DNA from: Clostridiales bacterium
GTDB lineage: Bacteria; Bacillota; Clostridia; Peptostreptococcales; Anaerovoracaceae
Reading direction: 5' to 3'
DNA: 55,238 nucleotides
NCBI GenBank assembly: GCA_015058275.1
Contig: SVCQ01000012.1
Coordinates: forward strand, 1-55,238
Shown: in pieces, positions 16,107 through 23,951 of the stretch
How the letters are laid out: each line of letters starts with the position of its first letter
Numbering within the stretch: position 1 is the stretch's first letter
The notes under the pieces: model-generated
Database searches by the model: none
Told to the model about the DNA's origin: nothing
Seen by the model: the letters and a program-made list of their open reading frames with translations, nothing else
Made by a program: the position numbers and the translations under genes

Positions 16107-17971
16107 TGGTAATAAGCACAGAATTATTGGGCATCAAAAACTCTCTTGCCGAAAAAGCCGAAAAGAGAGCCCAAAAGGCTGCTGCCAAAGGCAAATTCAA
16201 ATATCCTAATCCTGCATTCTGGCGCTGCAAAGACAATATGGACTTCAAGGCCCAGGGCAAGAACCTCATGGAAGTCGGCAAGATCATCATGGACATGACC
16301 AAGGAAGCCGACATCAAGGCGTTTTGCGAGAAGCAGGTAGAGAGATGCAGAGACGACCTCGCAAGATGCGCTCTCGAGATCAAGCAGGCGACTGAGATGA
16401 GCCCTGAAGAGCTCAAGGAAGTATTCCTCTACGGAGAGAAGACCCTCGGCAAGCTCTACCGCAAGGGCGACATGGTCCCTGTAAGAAGAGAGTGGAGAGG
16501 TGCTGCTGACACAGCATACGACTTCTACAGATGGGGCAAGATGTGGCTCATGCTGCTGACTACATTCAGCAGAGACCTCATTCCGGCCCTCAACTCCACC
16601 TTCTACTACAGATGGATGATCTCGTACTTCTGCTGCGTAGGCTTCATGGACAAGAACACATCGGGTCAGAAGGGCAGCGCACTCAAGATGTCGCACCTCA
16701 TGACATACGATATCTTCCGCTATGTAGCTGAGAACCTCGTATTCCTTGCCAAGTGCGACAAGAAGAACGGTAACTCCGCAGCACTCAACAAAAAGGTCGT
16801 ACTCTTCGACGAGATGACCATGGGACAGATCATGGCCGGATTCCCGGATCTGCTCGGTATCCCTTACCAGCTGATGCCGGTATTCCTGGTATCCGAGATC
16901 GACCAGCTGACCTGCGTACCGTATATCGATGCAGTCGAGTCCTTCGGACTGCCGGCTGACACCTGCCCGGTACCTTCGTCAGAGTGCGGTGCGCTCGTAA
17001 TCGACGCTCTGCCTCACATGGGATCCTGCTTCATCTCGAGTTCGATGCCTTGCGACGGCTCGGTAATGGCTTCCGAGTACATGTCGAGAAGGTTCCCGGA
17101 TCTGCCGGTATACCACCTGACATTCCCGGTAAGATACGAGTACGAAGAGACTACTCAGGATGCGGTACAGGATATCAAGGGCTGCATCAAGTTCGTAGAG
17201 GAAGTCACAGGTGCGAAGTGGAGCTGGGATGCTTACTTCAAGCAGATGAAGCGCTTCAACGAAGAGACTGCATATGAGCTGCAGAAGTGGGAAGTCAACA
17301 AGACCGACTATCCGCAGATCATCGGACCTTCGTACGAGCTCTTCCGTAAGTGGAACTACGAGATGGACGGCGGTGCCGATCCTCGTATCATAAAGACCTT
17401 CGAGAAGGTCAACGACATCATGATGAAGGGCTACGAGAGACGCGAAGAAGCATGGCGCGGCAAGATGAAGTACAGAGGAATCGTATGGTCCTGCCCGGCT
17501 CACTACTACGCAAACTTCTCGAACTGGCTCGCAAACTGCTGGGGAATCGACATCCTCGTCGAGATGGAGTCGCTCAACTTCACCAAGAAGCTCGAGACAG
17601 AGGACAAGGAAGAGGCTCTCATGGACCTCGCAAGACTCTACGAGCGTATGGTAATGAGAAGACACACCAACGGCGGTTACCACAACGTTGTAGACGAGAT
17701 GTGGAGACAGGTCGAAGACTGGAGAGCGGAGATCATCATCATGTACCAGAACGTAGCATGCAAGAACATGGCTACACTTCAGGGAATCCTCGACGATACA
17801 TGCAGAGACAGAGATGCTCACATGATCTGGATCGAGCACGACCTGATGGACCCTCGTACAGTATCGCGTAAGACGATGAGAGACAAGGTCAACGAGTACA
17901 TGAGGACGGTCATGCACGCTGAGCCGGTAGACCCGACACTCTGCGACTTCGACGACGAGTTAGGTATGTAA
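16106..17971 (+). CDS. 2-hydroxyacyl-CoA dehydratase-like large subunit (HgdA type), pair 2
   Basis: A 621-aa subunit, longer still than its 545-aa paralog because of about 82 extra N-terminal residues (Lys/Ala-rich start, then FCEKQVERCRDDLARC, a cysteine-bearing helix). The shared part begins at REWRG (128-132). Conserved cysteines are Cys287 (GLPADTCP), Cys316 (MPCDGS) and Cys552 (VACKNM), at almost the same spacing as in pair 1. The C-terminal HMIWIEHDLMDPRTVSR matches the family pattern. It overlaps its small subunit by one base. Immediately downstream are three tandem copies of the 58-bp palindromic repeat, which separate it from the activase. The family assignment is firm in the C-terminal half and weaker for the N-terminal third. 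Confidence 0.8.
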   Translation: MVISTELLGIKNSLAEKAEKRAQKAAAKGKFKYPNPAFWRCKDNMDFKAQGKNLMEVGKIIMDMTKEADIKAFCEKQVERCRDDLARCALEIKQATEMSPEELKEVFLYGEKTLGKLYRKGDMVPVRREWRGAADTAYDFYRWGKMWLMLLTTFSRDLIPALNSTFYYRWMISYFCCVGFMDKNTSGQKGSALKMSHLMTYDIFRYVAENLVFLAKCDKKNGNSAALNKKVVLFDEMTMGQIMAGFPDLLGIPYQLMPVFLVSEIDQLTCVPYIDAVESFGLPADTCPVPSSECGALVIDALPHMGSCFISSSMPCDGSVMASEYMSRRFPDLPVYHLTFPVRYEYEETTQDAVQDIKGCIKFVEEVTGAKWSWDAYFKQMKRFNEETAYELQKWEVNKTDYPQIIGPSYELFRKWNYEMDGGADPRIIKTFEKVNDIMMKGYERREEAWRGKMKYRGIVWSCPAHYYANFSNWLANCWGIDILVEMESLNFTKKLETEDKEEALMDLARLYERMVMRRHTNGGYHNVVDEMWRQVEDWRAEIIIMYQNVACKNMATLQGILDDTCRDRDAHMIWIEHDLMDPRTVSRKTMRDKVNEYMRTVMHAEPVDPTLCDFDDELGM

Positions 17972-17977
17972 GCTTTC

Positions 17978-18193
17978 CTCCGAATGATACGGCGTTGCCG
18001 TAAGGTCGGAAAGCTTGATCTTCGGAGGCTGGGCTCCTCCGATAGAAGCTATCTCCGAATGATACGGCGTTGCCGTAAGGTCGGAAAGCTTGATTTTCGG
18101 AGGCTGGGCTCCTCCGATAGAAGCTATCTCCGAATGATACGGCGTTGCCGTAAGGTCGGAAAGCTTGATCTCCGGAGGCTGAGCTCCTCCGAT
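17978..18193 (+). repeat. Three tandem 75-bp units of the REP-like palindromic repeat
   Basis: Copies start at 17978, 18053 and 18128, exactly 75 bp apart and nearly identical; the third differs by a few bases (CTCCGGAGG, GAGCTC) and lacks the end. Each holds a 58-bp core with two hairpins, TACGGCGTTGCCGTA and CGGAGGCTGGGCTCCTCCG, plus a 17-bp spacer. The array lies between the pair-2 large subunit and the activase, and each copy can form stable RNA hairpins that may stop 3' decay or dampen read-through. Confidence 0.92.
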
Positions 18194-18232
18194 AAAACGT
18201 GGAAACTGAGAGACAAAAATCGGTTCCACATA

Positions 18233-18277
18233 CAGTTGGAATATGATAGAATCCAACTGGCAAAATAGTACTTTTTT
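18233..18277 (+). terminator. Hairpin plus T-run upstream of the activase gene
   Basis: A perfect eight-pair stem (CAGTTGGA / TCCAACTG) is followed twelve bases later by TTTTTT at 18272-18277. It resembles a weak terminator or attenuator in the activase leader; the gap to the T-run makes this uncertain. Confidence 0.35.
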
Positions 18278-18306
18278 AACAAAAAGATATATAAGGAGAA
18301 AAAGAA

Positions 18307-19098
18307 ATGAAATATTATGGCGGCTGTGATGTAGGTTCAACTTATACTAAGGCAGTTATCCTCGATGAGGACGGCAAGATCGTAGCTGATACTACCATCA
18401 AGAGCAAGATCAATTCCGAGCAGTCTGCAAAGCTCGCTATGGACGAAGTTCTCGGTAAGGTAGGTCTCAAGTCCTCCAAGGACCTCGAGTACCTCATCGG
18501 TACAGGTTACGGACGTAACAAGGTTCCGTTTGCTGACGAGAACATCTCCGAGATCTCCTGCCACGCTATGGGAGTTCACGTAACAGATCCGAGCGTAAAG
18601 GCTATCATCGATATCGGCGGACAGGACGTCAAGGGTATCGCTGTTGACACAGACGGCACAGTCAAGAACTTCGCTATGAACGACAAGTGCGCCGCAGGTA
18701 CAGGCAGATTCTACGAGGCTATGGCCAGATCCTTTGAGATGACTCTCCCTGAGTTCTCGAAGCTCTCCCTCACAGCCAAGAACGTAATTCCTATCACTGC
18801 ACAGTGCACGGTATTCGCTGAGTCCGAGGTAATCACTCTCGTTGGTGAGAACAAGCCTATGGACGAGATCGCTGCAGGCATCCAGATGGCCGTAGCCAAG
18901 AGATGCTTCGTAATGGCCAAGAAGGCCGGCGCTACTGACTCCATCACTCTTACAGGCGGATGCGCCAAGAACGACGGACTCAAGGACGCTATCGAGCACG
19001 TACTCAAGCTCAAGGTCATCAACCTCAAGACTGACCCGCAGCTCATGGGAGCTCTCGGCGCTGCTGAATTCGCTCGCCAGAAGGGACAGGCCAGGTAA
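18307..19098 (+). CDS. 2-hydroxyacyl-CoA dehydratase activase (HgdC type, ATP-dependent)
   Basis: A 263-aa BadF/BadG/HgdC-family ASKHA ATPase. Visible are the phosphate loop GGCDVGSTYTKAVI, GTGYGR (65-70), DIGGQDVKG, the NDKCAAGTGRF motif with Cys128, and Cys167 in AQCTVFAESEV. In HgdC a homodimer holds one [4Fe-4S] cluster between two cysteines from each subunit and uses ATP to fire a low-potential electron into the dehydratase. AAGGAG precedes the ATG. It is the only activase in the window, so it probably serves both dehydratase-like pairs. It is followed by a one-helix small protein and the acetyl-CoA-synthase-like gene. Confidence 0.93.
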   Translation: MKYYGGCDVGSTYTKAVILDEDGKIVADTTIKSKINSEQSAKLAMDEVLGKVGLKSSKDLEYLIGTGYGRNKVPFADENISEISCHAMGVHVTDPSVKAIIDIGGQDVKGIAVDTDGTVKNFAMNDKCAAGTGRFYEAMARSFEMTLPEFSKLSLTAKNVIPITAQCTVFAESEVITLVGENKPMDEIAAGIQMAVAKRCFVMAKKAGATDSITLTGGCAKNDGLKDAIEHVLKLKVINLKTDPQLMGALGAAEFARQKGQAR

Positions 19099-19116
19099 TC
19101 CGAAAGGAGCACTACA

Positions 19117-19299
19117 ATGAAGAAATCCAAAAAATGCCCGGTCTGCAGGCTGCTCAAGACTACATGTGTGGTCGGCACCACTGCAGTGGGAACGCTCTTT
19201 ACGGTCTACATGCTCAACCTCGACCAGAAGCTCCTCGCATGGGCTTACGCAAGAGTGAATGAGATCTTCGACCGCAAGGAAGTGGACATCAAATTCTAA
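19117..19299 (+). CDS. Small one-helix membrane protein next to activase
   Basis: A 60-aa protein: basic, cysteine-containing start (MKKSKKCPVCRLLKTTC, with CPVC), one hydrophobic helix (about 18-34, VVGTTAVGTLFTVYML), then NLDQKLL and IFDRKEVD. GAAAGGAG precedes the ATG, 18 bases after the activase gene. It shares the basic start, single helix and LDxKLL...FD pattern with the 69-aa protein at 11495-11704. The extra CPVC might bind metal or Fe-S. Unknown function; the repeated association with the dehydratase-like genes is the main clue. Confidence 0.7.
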   Translation: MKKSKKCPVCRLLKTTCVVGTTAVGTLFTVYMLNLDQKLLAWAYARVNEIFDRKEVDIKF

Positions 19300-19311
19300 T
19301 TGCACTTACAC

Positions 19312-19343
19312 GGAATCCCCTGTACTCGAGTGCAGGGGATTCC
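19312..19343. terminator. Perfect inverted repeat between small protein and ACS-like gene
   Basis: An 11-base arm (GGAATCCCCTG) and its exact complement (CAGGGGATTCC) enclose ACTCGAGT, itself a palindrome. No T-run follows, so it could be a processing or stability element rather than a terminator. Confidence 0.5.
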
Positions 19344-19389
19344 TGTATATTTCAAACCGTACGGACGCAACGGGACCGAGAGGAATATT

Positions 19390-20130
19390 ATGGAACTGTA
19401 TAATTCAATTATCGAAAAGATCGACGGGCTGATCGGTGATTCTGTCCAGCCTAAGCGTTATGAATATAACCCGGCGAAGTGCTGGGAGGACGTCGGCGGC
19501 AACCAGCTCGTAATGATGAAGGAAGCCGCATATGAGCTCGGCGGAGACGGCAAGGCGGCTGTGAGCTATGCCTGCGTTACTTCGGGCGACTATGTAGACA
19601 AGGACGAGATCCTCGTATACGGCAAGGACCTCGGCGAGATAAACGGCAGTGTACCATTCGCGAGGATAGCCGTCATCAAGGTCGGCGATCTCCGAGGAGA
19701 GGGCGAGGAGGATACCGAGACTCTCTTTAGGGCGATACAGGACATCGACTTCGTCAAGTACCACGTATATCCTAAGGGATACATGATCAGATCGTCTTCG
19801 GACAGCCACCGCGAGCAGGTAAGAGTCTCCAAGGAGGCCGTCAGGAAGGGCATCAACTTCGAGGAAGTCGGCAACTCATACATCAGCCAGTTCAAAAAGA
19901 ACCCTGATGTAAAGGCCGTCAGGATGATATTCATCACCTGCGACGGACCGGACTTTGCCGAGATGAAGAAAGACGCCAGGAAGGTCAGAGACATCACCAA
20001 GACCCTGTCCAAGATACTCGAGGGCATGTCGACGGACTGCCATACATGCAGCCTCAAGGACATCTGCGACGAGGTGGAGGGCCTCAAGGAGCTGCACTTC
20101 GGCAAGGAGAAGAAAGAGTTCAAGGGCTAA
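19390..20130 (+). CDS. Stand-alone acetyl-CoA synthase (CdhC/AcsB) central-domain-like protein
   Basis: A 246-aa protein similar to the middle domain of acetyl-CoA synthase up to the start of its A-cluster. The run DEILVYGKDLGEI, then PFARIAVIKVGD, then HREQVRVSKEAVRKGINFEEV and SYISQFKKNPDVKAVRMIF corresponds to AcsB segments around its HTAQRDLTWVRISKEAF region. Near the C-terminus Cys217-X2-Cys220-X5-Cys226 sits where AcsB has the first A-cluster cysteines; the nickel-binding C-terminal domain and the N-terminal CODH-binding domain are absent. ATG 19390 follows AGAGGA; the open frame from 19300 crosses a hairpin and is unlikely to be translated. It could be a small Fe-S or ligand-binding subunit for the neighbouring enzymes. 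Family by recognition, not search. Confidence 0.65.
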   Translation: MELYNSIIEKIDGLIGDSVQPKRYEYNPAKCWEDVGGNQLVMMKEAAYELGGDGKAAVSYACVTSGDYVDKDEILVYGKDLGEINGSVPFARIAVIKVGDLRGEGEEDTETLFRAIQDIDFVKYHVYPKGYMIRSSSDSHREQVRVSKEAVRKGINFEEVGNSYISQFKKNPDVKAVRMIFITCDGPDFAEMKKDARKVRDITKTLSKILEGMSTDCHTCSLKDICDEVEGLKELHFGKEKKEFKG

Positions 20131-20182
20131 AGGACTCCGGGGGCAGATCAAAGAATCCGGGACAAAAAGTTCAGAGGATAAT

Positions 20183-20215
20183 AAAAATCCCGCATCGCAC
20201 GGATGCGGGATTTTT
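20183..20215. terminator. Bidirectional terminator between ACS-like gene and rpmE
   Basis: AAAAATCCCGCATC, loop GCAC, then GATGCGGGATTTTT: a strong stem with A-run and T-run, able to end transcripts from both sides. Confidence 0.9.
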
Positions 20216-20225
20216 GCGTCTTTAA

Positions 20226-20423
20226 TTAAAGGCCGTACTTGTTCTTGAACTTCTCTACGCGGCCGCCTCTGTTAGCAAACTTCTGCTGGCCTGTAAAGAA
20301 CGGGTGGCATTCCGAGCAGATGTCTACTCTCATCTCTTCCTTGTCGGACAGAGTTGTAAATGAATTACCACATGCGCAAGTAACTTTACATTCCTTGTAA
20401 TCAGGATGGATTCCTTCCTTCAT
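20226..20423 (-). CDS. rpmE: 50S ribosomal protein L31 (zinc form)
   Basis: A 65-aa ribosomal protein of the large subunit. It starts [22 protein letters not shown] and carries four zinc-type cysteines (C12, C16 or C18, then CSEC near 36-39), marking the primary zinc-containing L31 rather than the cysteine-free replacement. It is monocistronic, with promoter at 20503-20531 on the minus strand and a shared terminator. Confidence 0.97.
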   Translation of the reverse strand: MKEGIHPDYKECKVTCACGNSFTTLSDKEEMRVDICSECHPFFTGQQKFANRGGRVEKFKNKYGL

Positions 20424-20502
20424 GTCGGTACCTCTTTCTAACCAATAAGTTGTAAAAATAAACGTTTATCTGCCGCGCGGGCGATCCCGCGACAGCTTGT
20501 AA

Positions 20503-20531
20503 ATATTATCACCAGGACGAGGGATTTGCAA
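20503..20531 (-). promoter_or_regulatory. rpmE promoter
   Basis: On the minus strand TTGCAA (20526-20531) and TAATAT (20503-20508) are 17 bases apart. The transcript leader includes a GCGGGATCGCCCGC hairpin. Confidence 0.6.
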
Positions 20532-20688
20532 GGCTTTTTTGCAATAGCTAAATCGGACGTGGGATTATGTCGTGATTTGTGATAAAATACAACAAGGTAT
20601 GTGGTCGTGAGGCTCGGCTGCAGACTCCGCCCGGCAGCAGCCGGGACTAAGACTGATAATACAGATCCAAAGGAGATATAAATACATA

Positions 20689-21756
20689 ATGTTTGACAAG
20701 TTGGATTTCATAACGGAGAAATACACAGAGCTCAGCGGCAAGGTCGCCGATCCCGCTGTCATCGCGGATCAGAACACCTGGCAGAAGTACATGAAGGAGA
20801 TGTCAGAGCTGGAGCCTGTCGTCAAGGCGTATGAGTCATACCGCAAGATGCAGAGCGACCTCAAGGATGCCCACGAGATCATCGATCTCGAGGACGACGA
20901 GGAGATGCGCGAGATGGCCAAGGAAGAGGCCAGGGAGCTCGAGGACCGGATGGAAAAGGCCCAGGAGGAGCTCAAGGTGCTCCTCCTGCCAAAGGACCCT
21001 AACGATGACAAGAACGTCATCCTTGAGATCAGGGCCGGCACGGGCGGCGAGGAGGCTGCTCTGTTCGCCAACGACCTTTTGAGGATGTACTTAAGATACG
21101 CCGAGCGCCGCCGCTGGAAGGCGGAGATCATCGAGATCAGCGACACCGGTATCGGAGGCATCAAGGAGGCCGTGGTCATGATCAAGGGCAAGGGCGCTTA
21201 CTCGAGGCTCAAGTTCGAGTCCGGAGTACACAGGGTGCAGAGAGTCCCTGAAACGGAGTCCTCCGGCAGGATACACACTTCGGCCGCTACCGTAGCGGTG
21301 CTGCCTGAGGTCGATGACGTTGAGGTGGAGATCAACCCTAACGATGTAAAGGTCGACGTATACAGGGCGTCTGGCAACGGCGGACAGTGCGTCAACACCA
21401 CCGACTCGGCTGTGCGTATGACCCACCTGCCGACAGGCATAGTCGTCACATGTCAGGACGAGAAGTCACAGATCCAGAACAGAGAAAAGGCCATGAGAGT
21501 CCTCAAGGCCAGGCTTTACGATAAGATGCTCCAGGAGCAGAACGACAAGATCTCTGCGGACAGGAGGAGCCAGGTCGGTTCCGGAGACCGCTCGGAGAGG
21601 ATACGTACATACAACTTCCCTCAGGGCAGGATGACGGATCACCGCATCAACCTCACGCTGTACAAGCTCGAGCAGTTCCTCGACGGAGATATAGATGAGG
21701 CTATCGACGGGCTTATCACGGCGGATCAGGCAGCTAAGATGAAGGAGTTCGGTTAA
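20689..21756 (+). CDS. prfA: Peptide chain release factor 1
   Basis: A 355-aa class I release factor that ends translation at UAA and UAG. The GGQ motif is in [19 protein letters not shown] and the codon-reading PxT-type tripeptide is PET in [18 protein letters not shown], which identifies RF1 rather than RF2. AAGGAG precedes the start. The leader (about 20590-20680) holds a CCCGGCAGCAGCCGGG hairpin. No PrmC methylase gene follows directly; instead a diguanylate cyclase starts at the next base, suggesting co-transcription with the cyclase, the Sua5-like gene and perhaps upp. Confidence 0.97.
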   Translation: MFDKLDFITEKYTELSGKVADPAVIADQNTWQKYMKEMSELEPVVKAYESYRKMQSDLKDAHEIIDLEDDEEMREMAKEEARELEDRMEKAQEELKVLLLPKDPNDDKNVILEIRAGTGGEEAALFANDLLRMYLRYAERRRWKAEIIEISDTGIGGIKEAVVMIKGKGAYSRLKFESGVHRVQRVPETESSGRIHTSAATVAVLPEVDDVEVEINPNDVKVDVYRASGNGGQCVNTTDSAVRMTHLPTGIVVTCQDEKSQIQNREKAMRVLKARLYDKMLQEQNDKISADRRSQVGSGDRSERIRTYNFPQGRMTDHRINLTLYKLEQFLDGDIDEAIDGLITADQAAKMKEFG

Positions 21757-22839
21757 TTGGCAGTATCTATCAAAAGTAAAATCAATAATGCAATGCAGAA
21801 GGACGCGGTCCTGATCGACGCGAAGACTTCGCGCGTGGTCGCGAATGCCGTTACGGTCTCGTTCCTCCTGATACATATTTCGCTGTTCATCCTCTTCGCC
21901 CTGACAGGCGTAAGACCGATGGCGATATTCAATGTATTCAGCATAGCGTTTTATATATTCTGCTTTTATATCAGCTACAGGGCCTGGTACAGAGGCTTTG
22001 TGTTGCTTTCGCTTATCGAAGTCCTGCTCCACATGACGGCGGCGGTGTACTATACCGGCTGGGAGAACGGATTCCAGATATCTCTTGTAGGCATCACGGT
22101 CATGCTCGTGATCTCGGAGTATCTCGGCAGGATGATGGATACAAAGACGCTTCCTACATTCCCGCTGTGCGGACTGGTAATGATGACCTACATACTGGAG
22201 TACATCATCAGCTTCTTCCACACGGCTCCGTACACGCTTCCTGTCAGGGTCACGTTCTGGCTCAATATCGCATGGGCGCTGTCCACCTTTATTATCTCGG
22301 TAGGATCCATGATCAGCTTTGTATGGCTGGTATTCTCGACACAGTCCATGTTGACAAGGCGTGCTGCCAGGGACAACCTGACAGGTCTCAGCAACAGGAG
22401 CGGTATCAGGGGCATCCTTGAAGACATCACTGAGAGCAGGGGCCTCGACGGATGCTGGGCGGCGATGATGGATATCGATGACTTCAAGGTCATCAATGAT
22501 ACATACGGTCACCTGTGCGGCGACTATGTCCTGAGAGAAGTAGCCAGGCTGATGGAGGGCAGCAATGTGGATGCCTATCTGAGCAGATGGGGCGGCGAGG
22601 AATTCCTCGCTGTAGGCTATACTGACGGCAATATGCAGCTCCATCTCGACAGGCTCGAGAACTTCAGGAAGGACGTTGAGTCACACGACTTCGTATATAA
22701 CGACACTCACTTCAGTGTAACCCTCACTATAGGCGTGGCTGAGTATGTCAGCGGCGAGAGCCTGAATGAGTGGATAGACAACGCAGACAAAAAGCTCTAC
22801 GAGGGCAAGAGAAGCGGTAAGAACAAGGTGGTCAGTTAA
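21757..22839 (+). CDS. Membrane diguanylate cyclase (GGDEF)
   Basis: A 360-aa protein with six hydrophobic segments in residues 25-205, then a GGDEF domain (MDIDDFKVINDTYGHLCGDY, active site RWGGEEF). It would make cyclic di-GMP from two GTP in response to a membrane signal. The inhibitory RxxD site that normally stands five residues before GGEEF is missing, so product inhibition is not expected. The start is TTG 21757, directly after the prfA stop, with AAGGAG inside the end of prfA; this tight coupling supports that start. Two further cyclases with different sensory parts lie at 35301-37680. Confidence 0.88.
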   Translation: MAVSIKSKINNAMQKDAVLIDAKTSRVVANAVTVSFLLIHISLFILFALTGVRPMAIFNVFSIAFYIFCFYISYRAWYRGFVLLSLIEVLLHMTAAVYYTGWENGFQISLVGITVMLVISEYLGRMMDTKTLPTFPLCGLVMMTYILEYIISFFHTAPYTLPVRVTFWLNIAWALSTFIISVGSMISFVWLVFSTQSMLTRRAARDNLTGLSNRSGIRGILEDITESRGLDGCWAAMMDIDDFKVINDTYGHLCGDYVLREVARLMEGSNVDAYLSRWGGEEFLAVGYTDGNMQLHLDRLENFRKDVESHDFVYNDTHFSVTLTIGVAEYVSGESLNEWIDNADKKLYEGKRSGKNKVVS

Positions 22840-22841
22840 TA

Positions 22842-23870
22842 GTGGATACATTAAGATTGACGACAAACGAGAGCGATATCAGACGTGCCGGTGAGATCAT
22901 ACGCAGCGGCGGTCTTGTCGCCTTCCCTACGGAGACGGTCTACGGGCTTGGAGCGGACGCTCTCAATGCCGAGGCCGTCAGTTCTGTGTATAAGGCCAAG
23001 GGACGTCCGTCGGACAACCCGATGATCGTCCATATCGCCTATGTGGCCGCCCTGGACGAGCTGGTGGCGGGCGGCATACACGCTCTTAATAATGATGTAC
23101 ACAAACTGATCAGCCGGCTATGGCCGGGACCGCTGACGCTGGTGCTGCCAAAGTCAGACAAGGTGCCGGATGTGACCACGGGCGGGCTCGACACCGTGGC
23201 CGTCAGGATGCCTTCAAACGGCACGGCCCGGTCTCTCATCCGAATGGCGGAGAGACCGATAGCTGCCCCGAGCGCCAATATATCGGGCAGGCCGAGCCCG
23301 ACCACCGCAGACGACGTGCTCGAGGACATGGACGGACGCATCGACGCAGTCATAATGGGAGAGATGTGCGATGTCGGCATAGAGTCGACCGTACTCGACA
23401 TGACGGGCGATGAGCCGGTCATCCTGAGGCCGGGCATACTCAGCAAGGAGTACATATCCGATGTGCTCGGCAGGGAAGTCATCTACGATCAGGCTCTGCT
23501 CGAGATACCTGACGAGGTGGCCGATCCGGGCAAGGGAGTCGCTGACACTCTCTTCAGACCGAAGTCGCCGGGCATGAAATACAAACACTACGCGCCAAAG
23601 GCCGATGTCGTCGTCATAACCGGCAGCGCAGAGAGGTTCAAGCTAAGAGCCAGGGAGCTCGGTCTCGAGGCGATGAAGCAGGGCAAGCGCGCCGCTATCA
23701 TCGACTACGGGGATGATGCCAACCAGGCTGCCCACCAGTTCTTTGCGGATCTGAGGGAGCTCGACAGGCAGGGCTACGACTTCATACTCATCAGATCGAT
23801 GGAGCAAAAGGGCAAGGGCTTCAGCGTCATGAACCGCATGCTCAAAAGCGCGGGCTACGACGTAGAATAG
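22842..23870 (+). CDS. L-threonylcarbamoyladenylate synthase (Sua5/YwlC)
   Basis: A 342-aa enzyme for the first step of tRNA t6A37 formation, making threonylcarbamoyl-AMP from threonine, bicarbonate and ATP. The YrdC domain shows GGLVAFPTETVYGLGADA, KGRPSDNPMIVHI and the RMPSNGTARSLI region. Residues about 235-342 form the Sua5 C-terminal domain, joined by the SPGMKYKHYAPKA linker typical of the long (Sua5/YwlC) form. The start is GTG 22842, two bases after the cyclase stop, without a strong ribosome site, consistent with coupling. It would act with TsaD/B/E, which are not in the window. Confidence 0.93.
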   Translation: MDTLRLTTNESDIRRAGEIIRSGGLVAFPTETVYGLGADALNAEAVSSVYKAKGRPSDNPMIVHIAYVAALDELVAGGIHALNNDVHKLISRLWPGPLTLVLPKSDKVPDVTTGGLDTVAVRMPSNGTARSLIRMAERPIAAPSANISGRPSPTTADDVLEDMDGRIDAVIMGEMCDVGIESTVLDMTGDEPVILRPGILSKEYISDVLGREVIYDQALLEIPDEVADPGKGVADTLFRPKSPGMKYKHYAPKADVVVITGSAERFKLRARELGLEAMKQGKRAAIIDYGDDANQAAHQFFADLRELDRQGYDFILIRSMEQKGKGFSVMNRMLKSAGYDVE

Positions 23871-23951
23871 AAGAAAAACAGGCAATAGAGGACACTTTTC
23901 ATAATATATTTATACTTATCCAAAGATAACGACATGCAAGGGAGGTAAGAA

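Noticed and set aside
17978-18193. CRISPR-like array
   Set aside because: Units are 75 bp, nearly identical throughout including the 17-bp spacer, and no cas genes are nearby.
17960-18340. Open frames on both strands with repeated protein segments
   Set aside because: They are translations of the tandem 75-bp repeat and have no ribosome site; the array is a palindromic repeat, not a coding gene.
19300-19389. N-terminal extension of the ACS-like protein
   Set aside because: The extra 30 codons run through a perfect hairpin and lack a ribosome site; ATG 19390 has one.
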